From Leptospira_A soteropolitanensis (GTDB lineage Bacteria > Spirochaetota > Leptospiria > Leptospirales > Leptospiraceae): DNA of 64,000 nucleotides. The position numbers and the translations under genes were made by a program. The first letter of the stretch is position 1. Every line of letters starts with the position of its first letter. The notes beneath the pieces are model-generated. The model saw nothing but the letters and a program-made list of their open reading frames with translations, did not search any database and was not told the DNA's origin. Where the stretch lies: assembly GCF_026151335.1 (NCBI RefSeq), contig NZ_JAMQPP010000011.1; one strand, written 5' to 3'. Positions 8,430 to 17,922 of this stretch are shown here, one piece after another.

Positions 8430-8952
8430 GTCTAAGTTACGATTTTTGATTTGTATTCTTCTTATCCCTGTTTTACTTAATTGTGCTGCTTTTCCGGATG
8501 TTGTTATATCTAAAGAACGTAAATCTTTATCGATTGAAAAAGAAAAAGTCAGAATCGTTTTTACAGGGTTTTACCGTTACGATGAAGAAAAAAAGGCGAT
8601 CTTGGAAGTTTTGTTAAAAGAAGGATTCATTAATGATCCAAATGCCAGTTTAGGATTAGAAGTGATTCTCCAAAAAAGAGAGCCGCATTATCGCTATTTA
8701 TGGATACATCGATTGAATTTTCTTTTGACATTTCTTTCGGGTGGTTTTGTTCCATCTCATATCAGGACGGAATCTACACTTACTTTTCGATATTCTAATT
8801 TAGGTGAAGTAGAAAAAGAATTTGTATATGATCTTGGAATGGATCAGTGGCGTGGAATTCCAGTTGTTATTTTTATGATCACTCATTGGCCAAACAAAGT
8901 TTATAAAGAACAATTAATTGAAGCAACTAAATTGGAGATAAAAGAAATATGA
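8419..8952 (+). CDS. Hypothetical lipoprotein, paralogue of the previous gene
   Basis: A 177-residue lipoprotein with signal peptide and lipobox LLNC. The arrangement EKVRIVFTGFYRYDEEKKAILEVLLKEGF, a hydrophobic central segment (RLNFLLTFLSGGFVP), and LTFRYSNLGEVEKEFVYDL..WRGIP parallels the previous gene, so the two are probably a diverged duplication. Function is unknown; both would sit in the envelope facing the periplasm. It overlaps its neighbours by 11 and 4 bases, which points to translational coupling. Confidence 0.78.
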   Translation: MNFKSKLRFLICILLIPVLLNCAAFPDVVISKERKSLSIEKEKVRIVFTGFYRYDEEKKAILEVLLKEGFINDPNASLGLEVILQKREPHYRYLWIHRLNFLLTFLSGGFVPSHIRTESTLTFRYSNLGEVEKEFVYDLGMDQWRGIPVVIFMITHWPNKVYKEQLIEATKLEIKEI

Positions 8953-9863
8953 GGACATTGTCTGCAATTGCCTTTTTATGTTTAACTTTATCATGTATGG
9001 GGCTCACTCGAAAGTTATCTCCAAATGAAAAACAGGATGTTTTGGAAATTCAAAATAACAAAAGAACATATATGGTTCATTATCCAAAAAAATGGGATGG
9101 TTCACCAGTTCCTCTGTTAGTTGCGTTGCATGGGAGATTTGGCTCTGGTTCTTCTATGATCAAACAAACTAAATTGGATCTTCTTTCTGATTCAAAGGGT
9201 TTTGTGGTAGTTTTTCCCGATGGTTTTAAAAGAAGTTGGGCTGACGGAAGGGGAAATACCCCAGCAGATCAAAACAAAATCAATGATGTTGTTTTCATTG
9301 AATCCATAGTAAAAAGGTTAATAGCGGAAGGATCTGTAAATTCAAAGGAAATATTTTTGGTTGGCCATTCTAATGGTGGTTTTATGGCTCAAAGATTGGC
9401 CGTTGAAAAACCCGAACTATGGAAAGGAGTGGTGAGTGTTGCGGCTCAACTTTCCGTATCAACGCTGAAGAGGAAGTTGAGTTTAAAAACAAAACCCGTT
9501 TCTATTGGTATCATCGCTGGAACTGAGGATCCATTAGTTCCGTATAGTGGTGGTTATGTGAGAGATGGGGGAGAGATTCTTTCAGTTGATGATTCTATTC
9601 AAAGATGGAAAGAATGGAATTCTTGCGGTGATGTTGTTACTAAAAAATCAAAAAGTTTCAAAGAAGACGAAGCAGAAATAAAACTAGATTTCTTTCGATA
9701 TGAGTCTTGTGCAGAGAATACCAAAGTCGGTTTAATTCAGCTAAATGGCTTGGGTCATAGTTGGCCGGGAGAAACACCAATGATACCATTTATAAATCAG
9801 GGAAAAACTACGAAGGTCATTAGTGGTTCTGAACTTGTATGGGATTTTATGGAGAGTTTGTGA
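8949..9863 (+). CDS. PHB-depolymerase / LpqC-type esterase, lipoprotein
   Basis: A 304-residue alpha/beta hydrolase of the extracellular PHB depolymerase / feruloyl esterase family. A lipoprotein signal (LTLSC) precedes LLVALHGRFGSG (oxyanion region), FVVVFPDGF, the nucleophile elbow VGHSNGGFMAQ (catalytic Ser), AGTEDPLVPYSGG (acidic residue) and GLGHSWPG (catalytic His). All triad elements are present. It probably cleaves an ester substrate in the periplasm or at the surface; the substrate is not known. It overlaps the previous gene by 4 bases. Confidence 0.85.
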   Translation: MRTLSAIAFLCLTLSCMGLTRKLSPNEKQDVLEIQNNKRTYMVHYPKKWDGSPVPLLVALHGRFGSGSSMIKQTKLDLLSDSKGFVVVFPDGFKRSWADGRGNTPADQNKINDVVFIESIVKRLIAEGSVNSKEIFLVGHSNGGFMAQRLAVEKPELWKGVVSVAAQLSVSTLKRKLSLKTKPVSIGIIAGTEDPLVPYSGGYVRDGGEILSVDDSIQRWKEWNSCGDVVTKKSKSFKEDEAEIKLDFFRYESCAENTKVGLIQLNGLGHSWPGETPMIPFINQGKTTKVISGSELVWDFMESL

Positions 9864-10573
9864 AGGATTCAAAAGTTGCATTAGTAACCGGAGCATCTAG
9901 AGGGATTGGGCTTTCCATATCTCGGATGTTAGTTGGTTTGGGGTATAAGGTTTATGGAATAGCCAGAAATCCAGAAAATTGTAATTATTCAAATGATAAG
10001 TTCCATTTAATTTCTTGTGATCTTAACGATGTTAAACAGTTGGATCGGATATTAGATACTATTCCTGATAAAAAAGATGTAAGTTTGTTGGTTCATAATG
10101 CAGGACTTGCCTATTTTTCTCCAGTAGAAGAATTATCTTCAGATAAAATTCGAGAAATGGTTGGACTCCATATTACTGCACCAATGTTATTAACTACTCA
10201 TCTGACTCGATTTTTAAAACAAAACAAGGGTCGCATTGTATTTATTGGATCAGTCGCTGGTAAGGAAATTTCTCCTTGGGGGAATGTGTATGCTTCTCTA
10301 AAAGCAGGTATTCATCATTACGCAAGGGAACTATTTGCCGAATTGCGAAAGTTTGGTGTGAAAGTTCATTTGATCATACCTGACATCACTAAAACCGATT
10401 TTTATAATCACCTGAATTTTGAACCTGATGAAGATCCAAAGTCTTTTTTATTGCCTGATCAAATTGCTGATGTTATTAGGGATTTAGTTGCGGAAGATCG
10501 AGGTTGGGTGATACCTGAGATTCAGATTTCACCAGAATTCTTTAAATTAAAACGTAAAAACAAAGTTAAATAG
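9860..10573 (+). CDS. Short-chain dehydrogenase/reductase
   Basis: A 237-residue SDR oxidoreductase if started at GTG 9860, whose first bases overlap the previous stop as GTGA and which has GGAG five bases upstream. An in-frame ATG at 9839 would add seven residues. Visible: TGASRGIG nucleotide-binding motif, LVHNAGLAYF (NAG motif), catalytic Ser in VFIGSVAG, and YASLKAG (YxxxK). It binds NAD(P)H and reduces a carbonyl or oxidises an alcohol; substrate unknown. It ends directly against the convergent gene at 10574. Confidence 0.88.
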   Translation: MKDSKVALVTGASRGIGLSISRMLVGLGYKVYGIARNPENCNYSNDKFHLISCDLNDVKQLDRILDTIPDKKDVSLLVHNAGLAYFSPVEELSSDKIREMVGLHITAPMLLTTHLTRFLKQNKGRIVFIGSVAGKEISPWGNVYASLKAGIHHYARELFAELRKFGVKVHLIIPDITKTDFYNHLNFEPDEDPKSFLLPDQIADVIRDLVAEDRGWVIPEIQISPEFFKLKRKNKVK

Positions 10574-11083
10574 TCATTCACCAATGGGTGTTGTATTGTC
10601 AGAAAATGGATCTTGCGCCGACGTTGACTCATCACTTCCAATAGAGGTGGCATTAGTAGTTGGTATCATTTTTGCAATCACAGAGTCTTCGTCTTGTTTT
10701 CGTTTGATGGCTCTAATTTTTCCATCAGTTTCGTAGAGCCTTTCGATTACCTTTTTCAGTAATAGAAATAAAAACTCGGGACTTTCTTGGCTCATCTGCA
10801 CAAAAGTAGTTCTGTTGATGATTCCTAATTTTGCAGATTCAGATACTACAACAATGGAAGCAGCTCTTGGACTATTATTGATAATTGCCATCTCCCCAAA
10901 AAATTCACCAGGTAGAATGCTTCTGAGTTTTACATGTTTGTTTTCAATTTGTTTATAAATATCGAGTTGTCCTTCAAACAAAAAAAACATAGCACCGTTC
11001 GAAGGTACTCCTTCCTTAAAGAGCACCTCACCTCGTTTGATGTTGATCATACTTAGTTTTGCGAGTGATTCTTTAAGTCCCAT
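10574..11083 (-). CDS. Stand-alone cyclic-nucleotide-binding protein
   Basis: A 169-residue protein consisting of one cNMP-binding domain (RGEVLFKEGVPSNGAMFFLFEGQLDIY ... GEFFGEMAIINNSPRAASIVV) plus a polar C-terminal tail. The phosphate-binding cassette keeps the FGE and PRA residues that hold the cyclic nucleotide, so binding is likely. There is no DNA-binding or enzymatic output domain. It is the last gene of the operon M23 peptidase, ankyrin protein, cNMP protein 1, cNMP protein 2, overlapping the previous gene by 11 bases. Two adenylate cyclase-type genes lie just upstream on the same strand. Confidence 0.88.
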   Translation of the reverse strand: MGLKESLAKLSMINIKRGEVLFKEGVPSNGAMFFLFEGQLDIYKQIENKHVKLRSILPGEFFGEMAIINNSPRAASIVVVSESAKLGIINRTTFVQMSQESPEFLFLLLKKVIERLYETDGKIRAIKRKQDEDSVIAKMIPTTNATSIGSDESTSAQDPFSDNTTPIGE

Positions 11084-11507
11084 CAGTAGACTCCGTAAGA
11101 TCTTTTAGCTTTTGTTCTGCTTCTATCAAACGTTCAACATAAGTTTGTAATAAAGCATATACAAACATAGGATTTGAGTTAGCGATACGTATTAAATTTT
11201 GTTTGTCTAAAATTCCAAGTTGTGCTCGGTCTGATTCTATAAAAACAGTCATCGCTCGAGGGTGACTAGAAATCAGCGCAATTTCCCCAAAAAATTCTCC
11301 TGTAGAAAGTTTTCGCACTTCATGAAAATTTCCTTGGTCCGGGGCACCCATGCCAACAGAAAGAGTTCCACTTAAAATGAAATACATTCTTTCGTTAGAC
11401 GGTTCTCCTTCTCTTACGATGATTTCTCCTCGTTTAAAAGTCTTCGTAGGGACAGTGTTTACAAAGTCAAAAATGTTGATTCGATTATCTTTTTTAGGAA
11501 TGGACAT
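11073..11507 (-). CDS. Stand-alone cyclic-nucleotide-binding protein
   Basis: A 144-residue single-domain cNMP-binding protein and paralogue of the next gene. The cassette is GEFFGEIALISSHPRAMTVFIES with the conserved Glu and Arg. A helix after the beta barrel ends in a short coiled stretch (RLIEAEQKLKDL). There is no output domain, so it may act by binding a partner. Its start overlaps the ankyrin gene stop by one base (TAATG), showing translational coupling. Confidence 0.88.
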   Translation of the reverse strand: MSIPKKDNRINIFDFVNTVPTKTFKRGEIIVREGEPSNERMYFILSGTLSVGMGAPDQGNFHEVRKLSTGEFFGEIALISSHPRAMTVFIESDRAQLGILDKQNLIRIANSNPMFVYALLQTYVERLIEAEQKLKDLTESTDGT

Positions 11508-13444
11508 TAAAGGCCGCGGTAAATCTCAATTAGTTCAGGAATTCTTTTTTCCTCAGCATATTCTAGAGGTGACTTTCCCATTTTGTCTTCCACTTTAGAA
11601 TCTCCGCCGTTTAGGACGAATACCCTCGCTAATTCCAAAATAGAATCGCTTTTACCAGGATCAAACTGGATTGCTAGTTCGGAAAGTATAGTTTTCCCTA
11701 ATTTATCCTGTTGGTTTATATTCGCTCTTCTCTCTATTAGGAATAGTACTAATTTCTTGTAACTTTCGGACTGAGTGGTATCACGGGAGGATAAAAACTT
11801 TTGGATTGCTTTGTGTAAAATAGTAAGGCCATTGTTGTCTGTTAGGTTAGGATCTGCACCTAATGTGATGAGTTGGGACATCGTATCAATACGATTTCTA
11901 TTGAGTGCAATGTGAAGAGCACTTAACCCACGTTTGTTTTTGGTATTTGGGTTCAAACCTTTTGTCACCAAGAGTTTAATAGTTTCATCGGCAAACTTTT
12001 GTTCTTTTTTATCAATTTCCAACTTACAAACTACTGTAATGAGGTTTTCTCCTTCTTCGTTTAAAGATTGAAGATCGGCACCAGCTGAAACTAAAAGTTT
12101 AAATGCTTCTGCATCCTTTCTTTCGATAGTCGAAAAAATCAGACTAACACCGTCTTTTTGTTTGTGGTTGGGATCTGCCTTTTTTGATAATAGAAACTTA
12201 GCAATAGCGATTTGTTTGTTCTCTAAAGCTAAAGAAAGTGAGGTTTCGTTGGTTTTAAGGTTTAATGCGTCTACAGGAACATTCTTTTTCACTAAAGCTT
12301 CTACAATTTTAAGACCAGCTTTTCTCGAAGCCAAATGAATCGGAAGATACCCAGATGGATTTGGTGTCATTAGATCTGCATTTTTTTGTATTAAGAGATC
12401 GGCGATAGTCCACTTTGAATTTTCAATAGAGTCTTCAAGAGGATTTTTAATAGTAGAAAGTGTTTGGTTGGGATTAGCACCAGATTCCAATACAAGTTTT
12501 AATAAGTTTGTATCATTTTTTTGCAAAGCGAGCTCGAAAAGAGTTTTTCCGCTTAAATTCTTGGAGTCTACGTTTAGTCCTTTTTTAATTAATAAGCTAA
12601 TCGCTGTTAAATTTTTTTTCTCTAAAGCATAAAATAACAAAGATTCTCCGTCAGGAGTTTTGGTATTTACGTCAGCTCCTCGGTTCAGAAGAACTTCCAA
12701 TCCCTGGGTAAATCCTTTTTCAATCGCAAACACAATGGGACGTATTGATTTTGTATCCTCTGCATTTGGATTGCCATTGGAATCTAAACTTAATGTTAAA
12801 AGTTTTAAATTCTTCTGTTCAATGGAAACAAACACGGGAGTTCTTCCTGTTAAATCAGGGAGATTAATGTCAGCACCATTTTGGAGTAGGTAGTTAATCG
12901 AATCGATCTTTGACTTTTCGAATGCTAAATACAGTGGGGACTTTCTTGGATTGTTTCTTAAGTTTACATCGGCTTTGCTTTCTACAAGTAACTTCTGTAC
13001 GGCAAGACTCGATTTTAAAACAGCTACATGGAGGGCTGTATTCCCATCAGCATCATATGCATTGAGGTCTGCACCTTTTTCCACAATGGTTTTGATTTGG
13101 TTTGTAAAACGAGAAGTAACCACATAGTGTAACAAAGTTTTGCCGGAGAGATCCCTTTTGTTGAGATCGGCACCTTGGTTGAGTAAAATTTCAAAATGTT
13201 TAGGTTTATTTTTTTCAACAGCAAGTACTAGAAGAGACTTTCCCGATTCGTCACTGCTGTTAATATCACCACCATTAGAGATTGCATTTTCAAATTCCTT
13301 TAAGTTCCCTTTGGTTAAAATCTGAACCATATCGGGCGTGGTTTGAGTAATCGACGTTGATTCTATTGGGTTTTCTTGCGAAAAAATAGTTCCGAAGGAA
13401 ACGAGTTGTAGGAATAAACTAAAGGTAATCAGATTATGTTTCAT
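11507..13444 (-). CDS. Exported ankyrin-repeat protein
   Basis: A 645-residue protein with a Sec signal peptide (MKHNLITFSLFLQLVSFGTIFS) followed by about 16-17 ankyrin repeats of ~33 residues covering almost the whole chain (repeats such as SGKTLLHYVVTS.., DGNTALHVAVLKS.., ADVNLRNN). Ankyrin stacks bind other proteins; no catalytic domain is present. It overlaps the M23 peptidase gene by 4 bases (ATGA) and is followed by the two cNMP-binding proteins, so it may scaffold an envelope process with the peptidase. Confidence 0.9.
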   Translation of the reverse strand: MKHNLITFSLFLQLVSFGTIFSQENPIESTSITQTTPDMVQILTKGNLKEFENAISNGGDINSSDESGKSLLVLAVEKNKPKHFEILLNQGADLNKRDLSGKTLLHYVVTSRFTNQIKTIVEKGADLNAYDADGNTALHVAVLKSSLAVQKLLVESKADVNLRNNPRKSPLYLAFEKSKIDSINYLLQNGADINLPDLTGRTPVFVSIEQKNLKLLTLSLDSNGNPNAEDTKSIRPIVFAIEKGFTQGLEVLLNRGADVNTKTPDGESLLFYALEKKNLTAISLLIKKGLNVDSKNLSGKTLFELALQKNDTNLLKLVLESGANPNQTLSTIKNPLEDSIENSKWTIADLLIQKNADLMTPNPSGYLPIHLASRKAGLKIVEALVKKNVPVDALNLKTNETSLSLALENKQIAIAKFLLSKKADPNHKQKDGVSLIFSTIERKDAEAFKLLVSAGADLQSLNEEGENLITVVCKLEIDKKEQKFADETIKLLVTKGLNPNTKNKRGLSALHIALNRNRIDTMSQLITLGADPNLTDNNGLTILHKAIQKFLSSRDTTQSESYKKLVLFLIERRANINQQDKLGKTILSELAIQFDPGKSDSILELARVFVLNGGDSKVEDKMGKSPLEYAEEKRIPELIEIYRGL

Positions 13445-15003
13445 TTGGGTAAATAGGCGTCAGGATCCAATGCTTGTTGGTCAGGGCCTTTCCTAACTTC
13501 AAAATGTAAATGTGGGCCGGTGGATTTACCGGTATTGCCAACCTGACCAATGATGTCGCCTGATCGGACAGTGTCACCTTCTTTTACTTGGCGTTCATTT
13601 TGGTGGGCATAATAAGTGAATATATTGTTTTTATGACTTAGAATTGTTAGCATCCCATAACCACCGCTAGTTGTTATTGTTCTCCAAACCTTTCCATCGC
13701 TCACGGCTTTTATTGGTGTACCAATGGAAGCAGGTAAGTCGATTCCTGAATGAAAGGCTCCGACTTTACCTGTCACTGGGTCAACTCTCGTTCCAAAATT
13801 CGATGACACATAACGATCGTTATCAACAGGAATTTGAAAGTATTTGGAAATATCGTCACTGTCAACAAGAGGGCCTCGCTCTTTGGAAACAAATCCTCCA
13901 AAGACCCAACCTTCCCATTCATCATTCCATGAAACGTAAATCCATTTGGATCTCACTCCACCTATGGTTTCTATTTCTTTTTTTGAATCAATGATTTTGA
14001 TTTTTTCATCACCAGGGATTGTTATGATAACTGAGCCGTAATCGTTTGGTTCATCTCGCATTCTTAAACTTGCGGAGCGTATGTACCTTTTTTCTCCATT
14101 TTTTAGTTCATCTGGATTTTCTTGGGGATAGTTATTTTCTCCTGATTGAACATCATAAGATACCACTTCGGATGAACTTAAATAACCACCAAATACCCAT
14201 CCATTTCCGTAAGCAGATGATATTTGAAACCATTGAGCTGTGATTCCATCAATGGTATCTTCAGAGACCGTTGCGGATTCGATTTTTACTTTTAGGCCTT
14301 TAGGAAGTCTCGCAACTACATAGGCATTGACATCAGGTTCTCCACGCATATTAAGAGAACTTGCCTCGACCCACATATCTTTTCCTTTTTTGCTATCGGA
14401 ATAATTATTGTTAGGTGTCTCTGGTATTCGACCTGAGAGAGAAGACAAATCTAAAGAAAGTCCTTCTGTATTTCTGGATTTTAGCATTGGTTTGGTAGGT
14501 GAAAGTAAGTCTTGAGACACATAACCTTCTTGTTTAGATTTGGTTCGTACAAGAACCCAATGTGGCTCTTCTTTTTTTGCAGTTACGTCTTGTTTCAGAA
14601 CCATAACCACTTCTAAAGTATCACCTTTTTTTACTTTTACGTTTGAACGATTAGAGATAGTATGCGAAGGTTCTAGTTGAAGGATAAAATTTTCTGCAGC
14701 AATAGCCGAAACCATCTTTGATTTTTTATCTTTGGCGCCCGGTGCGGCATTATGGTCTGCGATCCCTTCTGCTTGTTTTAAATCGATAGGAGTAGTCGCC
14801 ATTTTAAATCCAGAAAATTTTGCCTGCACTCGATTTACAAAGTCATTATATTTCTGTAAAATTTCTTCCTGTTTCTTTTGGTTAGCTGTGATAAGGCCGG
14901 TTTGTCGTTGTTTGTCCCTATCTTCCAATGTGGTTTGAGAAAGGATTGGGAAAGTGCAGAACGAAAGAAAAATAGACGTTAATAGGATTCTCTGATTCTT
15001 CAT
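13441..15003 (-). CDS. M23 peptidase with SH3 domains
   Basis: An exported 520-residue protein. Signal peptide MKNQRILLTSIFLSFCTFPI; a coiled N-terminal part; three bacterial SH3-type regions (around 130-180, 210-285, 310-380); and a C-terminal M23 (LytM) domain with FHSGIDLP (metal ligands His and Asp), and GPHLHFEVR (HxH). It probably cleaves peptidoglycan cross-bridges, or regulates an amidase. All zinc ligands are present, so it should be catalytic. A TTG at 15024 would extend it by seven residues; ATG 15003 gives the clean signal peptide and is preferred. Confidence 0.9.
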   Translation of the reverse strand: MKNQRILLTSIFLSFCTFPILSQTTLEDRDKQRQTGLITANQKKQEEILQKYNDFVNRVQAKFSGFKMATTPIDLKQAEGIADHNAAPGAKDKKSKMVSAIAAENFILQLEPSHTISNRSNVKVKKGDTLEVVMVLKQDVTAKKEEPHWVLVRTKSKQEGYVSQDLLSPTKPMLKSRNTEGLSLDLSSLSGRIPETPNNNYSDSKKGKDMWVEASSLNMRGEPDVNAYVVARLPKGLKVKIESATVSEDTIDGITAQWFQISSAYGNGWVFGGYLSSSEVVSYDVQSGENNYPQENPDELKNGEKRYIRSASLRMRDEPNDYGSVIITIPGDEKIKIIDSKKEIETIGGVRSKWIYVSWNDEWEGWVFGGFVSKERGPLVDSDDISKYFQIPVDNDRYVSSNFGTRVDPVTGKVGAFHSGIDLPASIGTPIKAVSDGKVWRTITTSGGYGMLTILSHKNNIFTYYAHQNERQVKEGDTVRSGDIIGQVGNTGKSTGPHLHFEVRKGPDQQALDPDAYLPK

Positions 15004-15053
15004 AAAACAATCTATAAAAACCAAAGAAAATGGGAATGGTCAAGGTTTTTTGT

Positions 15054-15572
15054 TTAGTCTTCTTCGGGTAGCAGGGGAGTTAAAAAGTAAGAAATAAATT
15101 CCAATTTCCCCCTCATGGATGATTTTTCATATATGGAAGCAGTTTGGTTTTCGATAGTCCGCAGACTTTTTTTGCGTACGGCTGCGATTTGTTTTTGAGA
15201 GAAACCGCGAAGCAACAGGATGGCGATTTCCGTTTCAGCTTCCGAAAGATTCCATTCCACCATTTGGGCTTTGGCTTCCGCCCAGAATTCAAGTTCTGGA
15301 TTTTTTAAGATTCTATTCGTACGTTTTAAGTCATGAATTTGAGACTTTGCTTGTACATTTTCTACAGCTTCCGCTTTCAGTTCTTTGTACAGAATAAAGA
15401 CTACAAGAAAAGAGGAAATTGCAATAAAGGACTCTACAGTGGCAATGATAATCCGGAACCTATCAAAATACTCCGACGGGTTGGTTAACGTAAAGATTTC
15501 TTCAGCGATCCAAACAATGAGAGATAAAACGTAAAATGCTAAAAAAAGAATTCTTACCTGACGAGTCTCCAT
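15054..15572 (-). CDS. Membrane-anchored LuxR-type regulator
   Basis: A 172-residue protein with two transmembrane helices (about 8-26 and 44-62), a short coiled linker and a C-terminal LuxR/GerE helix-turn-helix (LSEAETEIAILLLRGFSQKQIAAVRKKSLRTIENQTASIYEKSSMRGKLEFISYFL). It would bind DNA while attached to the inner membrane. It lies 50 bases upstream of the M23 peptidase gene on the same strand and downstream of the cyclase genes. The effector is unknown, but an envelope or membrane signal is plausible. Confidence 0.85.
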   Translation of the reverse strand: METRQVRILFLAFYVLSLIVWIAEEIFTLTNPSEYFDRFRIIIATVESFIAISSFLVVFILYKELKAEAVENVQAKSQIHDLKRTNRILKNPELEFWAEAKAQMVEWNLSEAETEIAILLLRGFSQKQIAAVRKKSLRTIENQTASIYEKSSMRGKLEFISYFLTPLLPEED

Positions 15573-15683
15573 ATTTCTTTCTTATTTTTGCAACGAGTAT
15601 CTATCTACGCAAGTCAGTTTCTTAGGTAGTTTCCACATTTGCGGGTTTCCTCCATTGTAAGATGGGATTGATGTTTGTACGTG

Positions 15684-15833
15684 ATGTGTTATGAAAAATG
15701 TCCAACAGCCTCTACAAGTAGATCTACTAAATCTTCAAGATCTAGTAATACTTCCCGCTCTGGTTCAGGCAGTAAGGGAGGAAGTAGTTCGAATTCAGGA
15801 TCTGGATCTAGTCCTTCAGGAGGTGGAAACTAA
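15684..15833 (+). CDS. Short Ser/Gly-rich open frame, doubtful
   Basis: A 49-codon frame on the plus strand in the gap between two minus-strand genes. It begins ATG TGT TAT GAA (a GTG lies one codon earlier) and ends TAA 15831-15833. From residue 10 it is almost only Ser, Gly, Arg, Lys, Thr and Asn (SGSGSKGGSSSNSGSGSSPS). The bias is striking and unlike random AT-rich sequence, but there is no clear ribosome-binding site or export signal. It may be the surviving 3' end of a lost gene with a low-complexity tail, or a small gene. Confidence 0.3.
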   Translation: MCYEKCPTASTSRSTKSSRSSNTSRSGSGSKGGSSSNSGSGSSPSGGGN

Positions 15834-15834
15834 T

Positions 15835-17922
15835 TTAAGAACCGGTTTGTCTATAGATGATTTTTGCGCCTATCTGCAAGTTTTTATATAAATCTAGGAA
15901 GATTTGATTGGGAACCATACCTTCCAAATCTCTGGAAAATTCTGGACGTAGCCGTTTCAAAAAATACATCCCCAACTCACCTTTGTTTTTTGCTTTGATC
16001 TTTCCTCGATATTCACATTCAAAGAAACGTTTCACCTTATCATAAGTGGTTTCTGAAAGATTAATTTCTCCAGCATCACCAGAACTTTCCATTCTACTTG
16101 CTGTGTTTACTGTATCTCCCCATACATCATAGGCAAATTTTGTTTTACCAACAACACCTGCCACTACAGGGCCCGTGTGAATACCAATTCGAATTTCCCA
16201 GAAATCTTGACCTAACATTTGTTTAACTGATTTGATTTGAGTCATAAACGATTTAATTTCCATCGCAAAAAGACAAGCATCCACAGGATGTGTGAAGTTA
16301 CCTTGTGGAATTCCACCAGCAGCCATGTATGAATCACCGATAGTTTTTAGTTTTTCGAAATTATACCGGACTGCAATGTCATCAAATTGAGAGAAACAGC
16401 CATCTAACTGTTCAATTAAATCTTCTGGAGAAAGTGATTCCGCAGCTGCAGTAAAGTTTTTGAAGTCTGTGAACAATATACTCACCGATTCATATTCCAT
16501 TGGAGCGACTTCTCCTCGTTCGATCAACTCATCGGCAAGATCTCCAGGAAGAATATTTCTTATGAAATGCAGTGTCTTTTCTCTTTCTTTTTCTAAATCG
16601 CGTCTAAGGTTTGCATTGTGAATGGCACCAGCTATTTGTTCGCAAAAGGAAATAATTTCTGCAAACTCATCTTTGGTCCAATCTTGTTCTCTTGTGAGAC
16701 GTGTAACACAGATAATACCAATGGTTTGTCCCTGAACCACAAGTGGAATTTGTCCAAATAACTCTAATTTAAAACTCTCTACGATAGAAGAATCAATACT
16801 AGACAGTTGCTTCCATTTGATGGATTTTTTTAAGTAAACCGGTTTTTGTTTTAAATATGTTCTGAAAAGAGAACCAATGTTTGGTGATATTTGTGGACGA
16901 AAAGATCGAAGAAAGTTGGTGACCAAAAGGCCTTTATTGAAAACTTCTGCTCCTTCCATGAGAGGAACAAGGGAATTCGTTTTTAGATCTACAAGTAGGA
17001 TAAATCCAAGTTCCACCCGATGGTTATTCTTTAGATAAGTAAATACCTCTCTAGTGATGTCCTCAATTTGAGAAAACGAATTGATCTTTCGATTAAATCT
17101 ATGTAAGTTTTCTAATTTCAATCGATTAGTTTCAATGTTCTCTTTCTCTTTTTGAATCGCAATATTTCCTATTTTAAGTTCATTTAATAGATATCCGGTT
17201 TCTATAGTTCCAGCAATGTAATCAGCTATAATTTTAATCTGATTTAATTGTTGTTCTGTGACTTCAAATATACCTGAATAATCTAATAAGTCTAATGTGC
17301 CGATGAATTTGTTCCTCAAATAAAGGGGTACAATCAGCAGTGATTTTAAATTAGCAGAATGTTTGTTTTCAAGTTCGACCCCTTCTGTTTTATAAGATTC
17401 AAAATCTTTAATGTAAAAACTTCGTTTGCGTTTGCGAACATAGGCATGAGCATAAATAGTAACGTACGTATCAGATACAGGGATTTGTCTTCCCATGATT
17501 TCTTCTTTCACTTTTTCGGAAAGTCCCTCTGGAAAGTTACTATGAAAAAAATTTAAAACTTCTGATTCTTCTTTGTAAACATATAATAAATAGTGTGGGA
17601 CTTTGAATTTTTCTCGAATGTAGTGGCCAAGTATGTTCAGAATATCTTTCAAATCGGACGCTGAATTAATTTCCCTAAGTAGGCCATCTAAATCTGAAAG
17701 TTGTGTATAAGAATCAACTAACTTATCAGAAAACTCTTCTGAAACTGATTTGGTTTCTAATAGTTCTTTTTCTCGGTTTGCTAAATCCTCTTTTAATAAA
17801 TTTAGTTCAGCATTGTAAGTTAAAATTATATTTTCTTTTTCTTCGTTTTGTTTGTATAAATAAAAAATCCAATATACAATGCTTAAAAATAGTATTACGA
17901 TGCCAAAAAGTAAATACATCAT
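15835..17922 (-). CDS. GAF-domain class III adenylate cyclase
   Basis: A 695-residue membrane-anchored cyclase: N-terminal transmembrane helix (1-24), coiled coil, two GAF domains (about 85-240 and 275-440), and a class III cyclase domain (475-665). The catalytic set is complete: metal-binding Asp486 (LFTDFKNFT) and Asp530 (GDSYMA), substrate Lys in EKLKTIGD and Asp in YDVWGD, and the transition-state Asn and Arg in VNTASR. The Lys/Asp pair indicates ATP, so cAMP is the product. It overlaps the related gene upstream by 4 bases and probably works with it. Confidence 0.9.
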   Translation of the reverse strand: MMYLLFGIVILFLSIVYWIFYLYKQNEEKENIILTYNAELNLLKEDLANREKELLETKSVSEEFSDKLVDSYTQLSDLDGLLREINSASDLKDILNILGHYIREKFKVPHYLLYVYKEESEVLNFFHSNFPEGLSEKVKEEIMGRQIPVSDTYVTIYAHAYVRKRKRSFYIKDFESYKTEGVELENKHSANLKSLLIVPLYLRNKFIGTLDLLDYSGIFEVTEQQLNQIKIIADYIAGTIETGYLLNELKIGNIAIQKEKENIETNRLKLENLHRFNRKINSFSQIEDITREVFTYLKNNHRVELGFILLVDLKTNSLVPLMEGAEVFNKGLLVTNFLRSFRPQISPNIGSLFRTYLKQKPVYLKKSIKWKQLSSIDSSIVESFKLELFGQIPLVVQGQTIGIICVTRLTREQDWTKDEFAEIISFCEQIAGAIHNANLRRDLEKEREKTLHFIRNILPGDLADELIERGEVAPMEYESVSILFTDFKNFTAAAESLSPEDLIEQLDGCFSQFDDIAVRYNFEKLKTIGDSYMAAGGIPQGNFTHPVDACLFAMEIKSFMTQIKSVKQMLGQDFWEIRIGIHTGPVVAGVVGKTKFAYDVWGDTVNTASRMESSGDAGEINLSETTYDKVKRFFECEYRGKIKAKNKGELGMYFLKRLRPEFSRDLEGMVPNQIFLDLYKNLQIGAKIIYRQTGS

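Noticed and set aside
11507..13444. Repeated units at about 100-bp spacing that might be a CRISPR or tandem repeat
   Set aside because: The periodicity is the ankyrin repeat in the coding sequence; DNA repeats are diverged, with no spacer structure.
15691..15891. 66-codon plus-strand frame overlapping the cyclase end
   Set aside because: It has no family similarity and runs into the opposite-strand cyclase gene; the Ser/Gly frame in the same place is more unusual but also doubtful.
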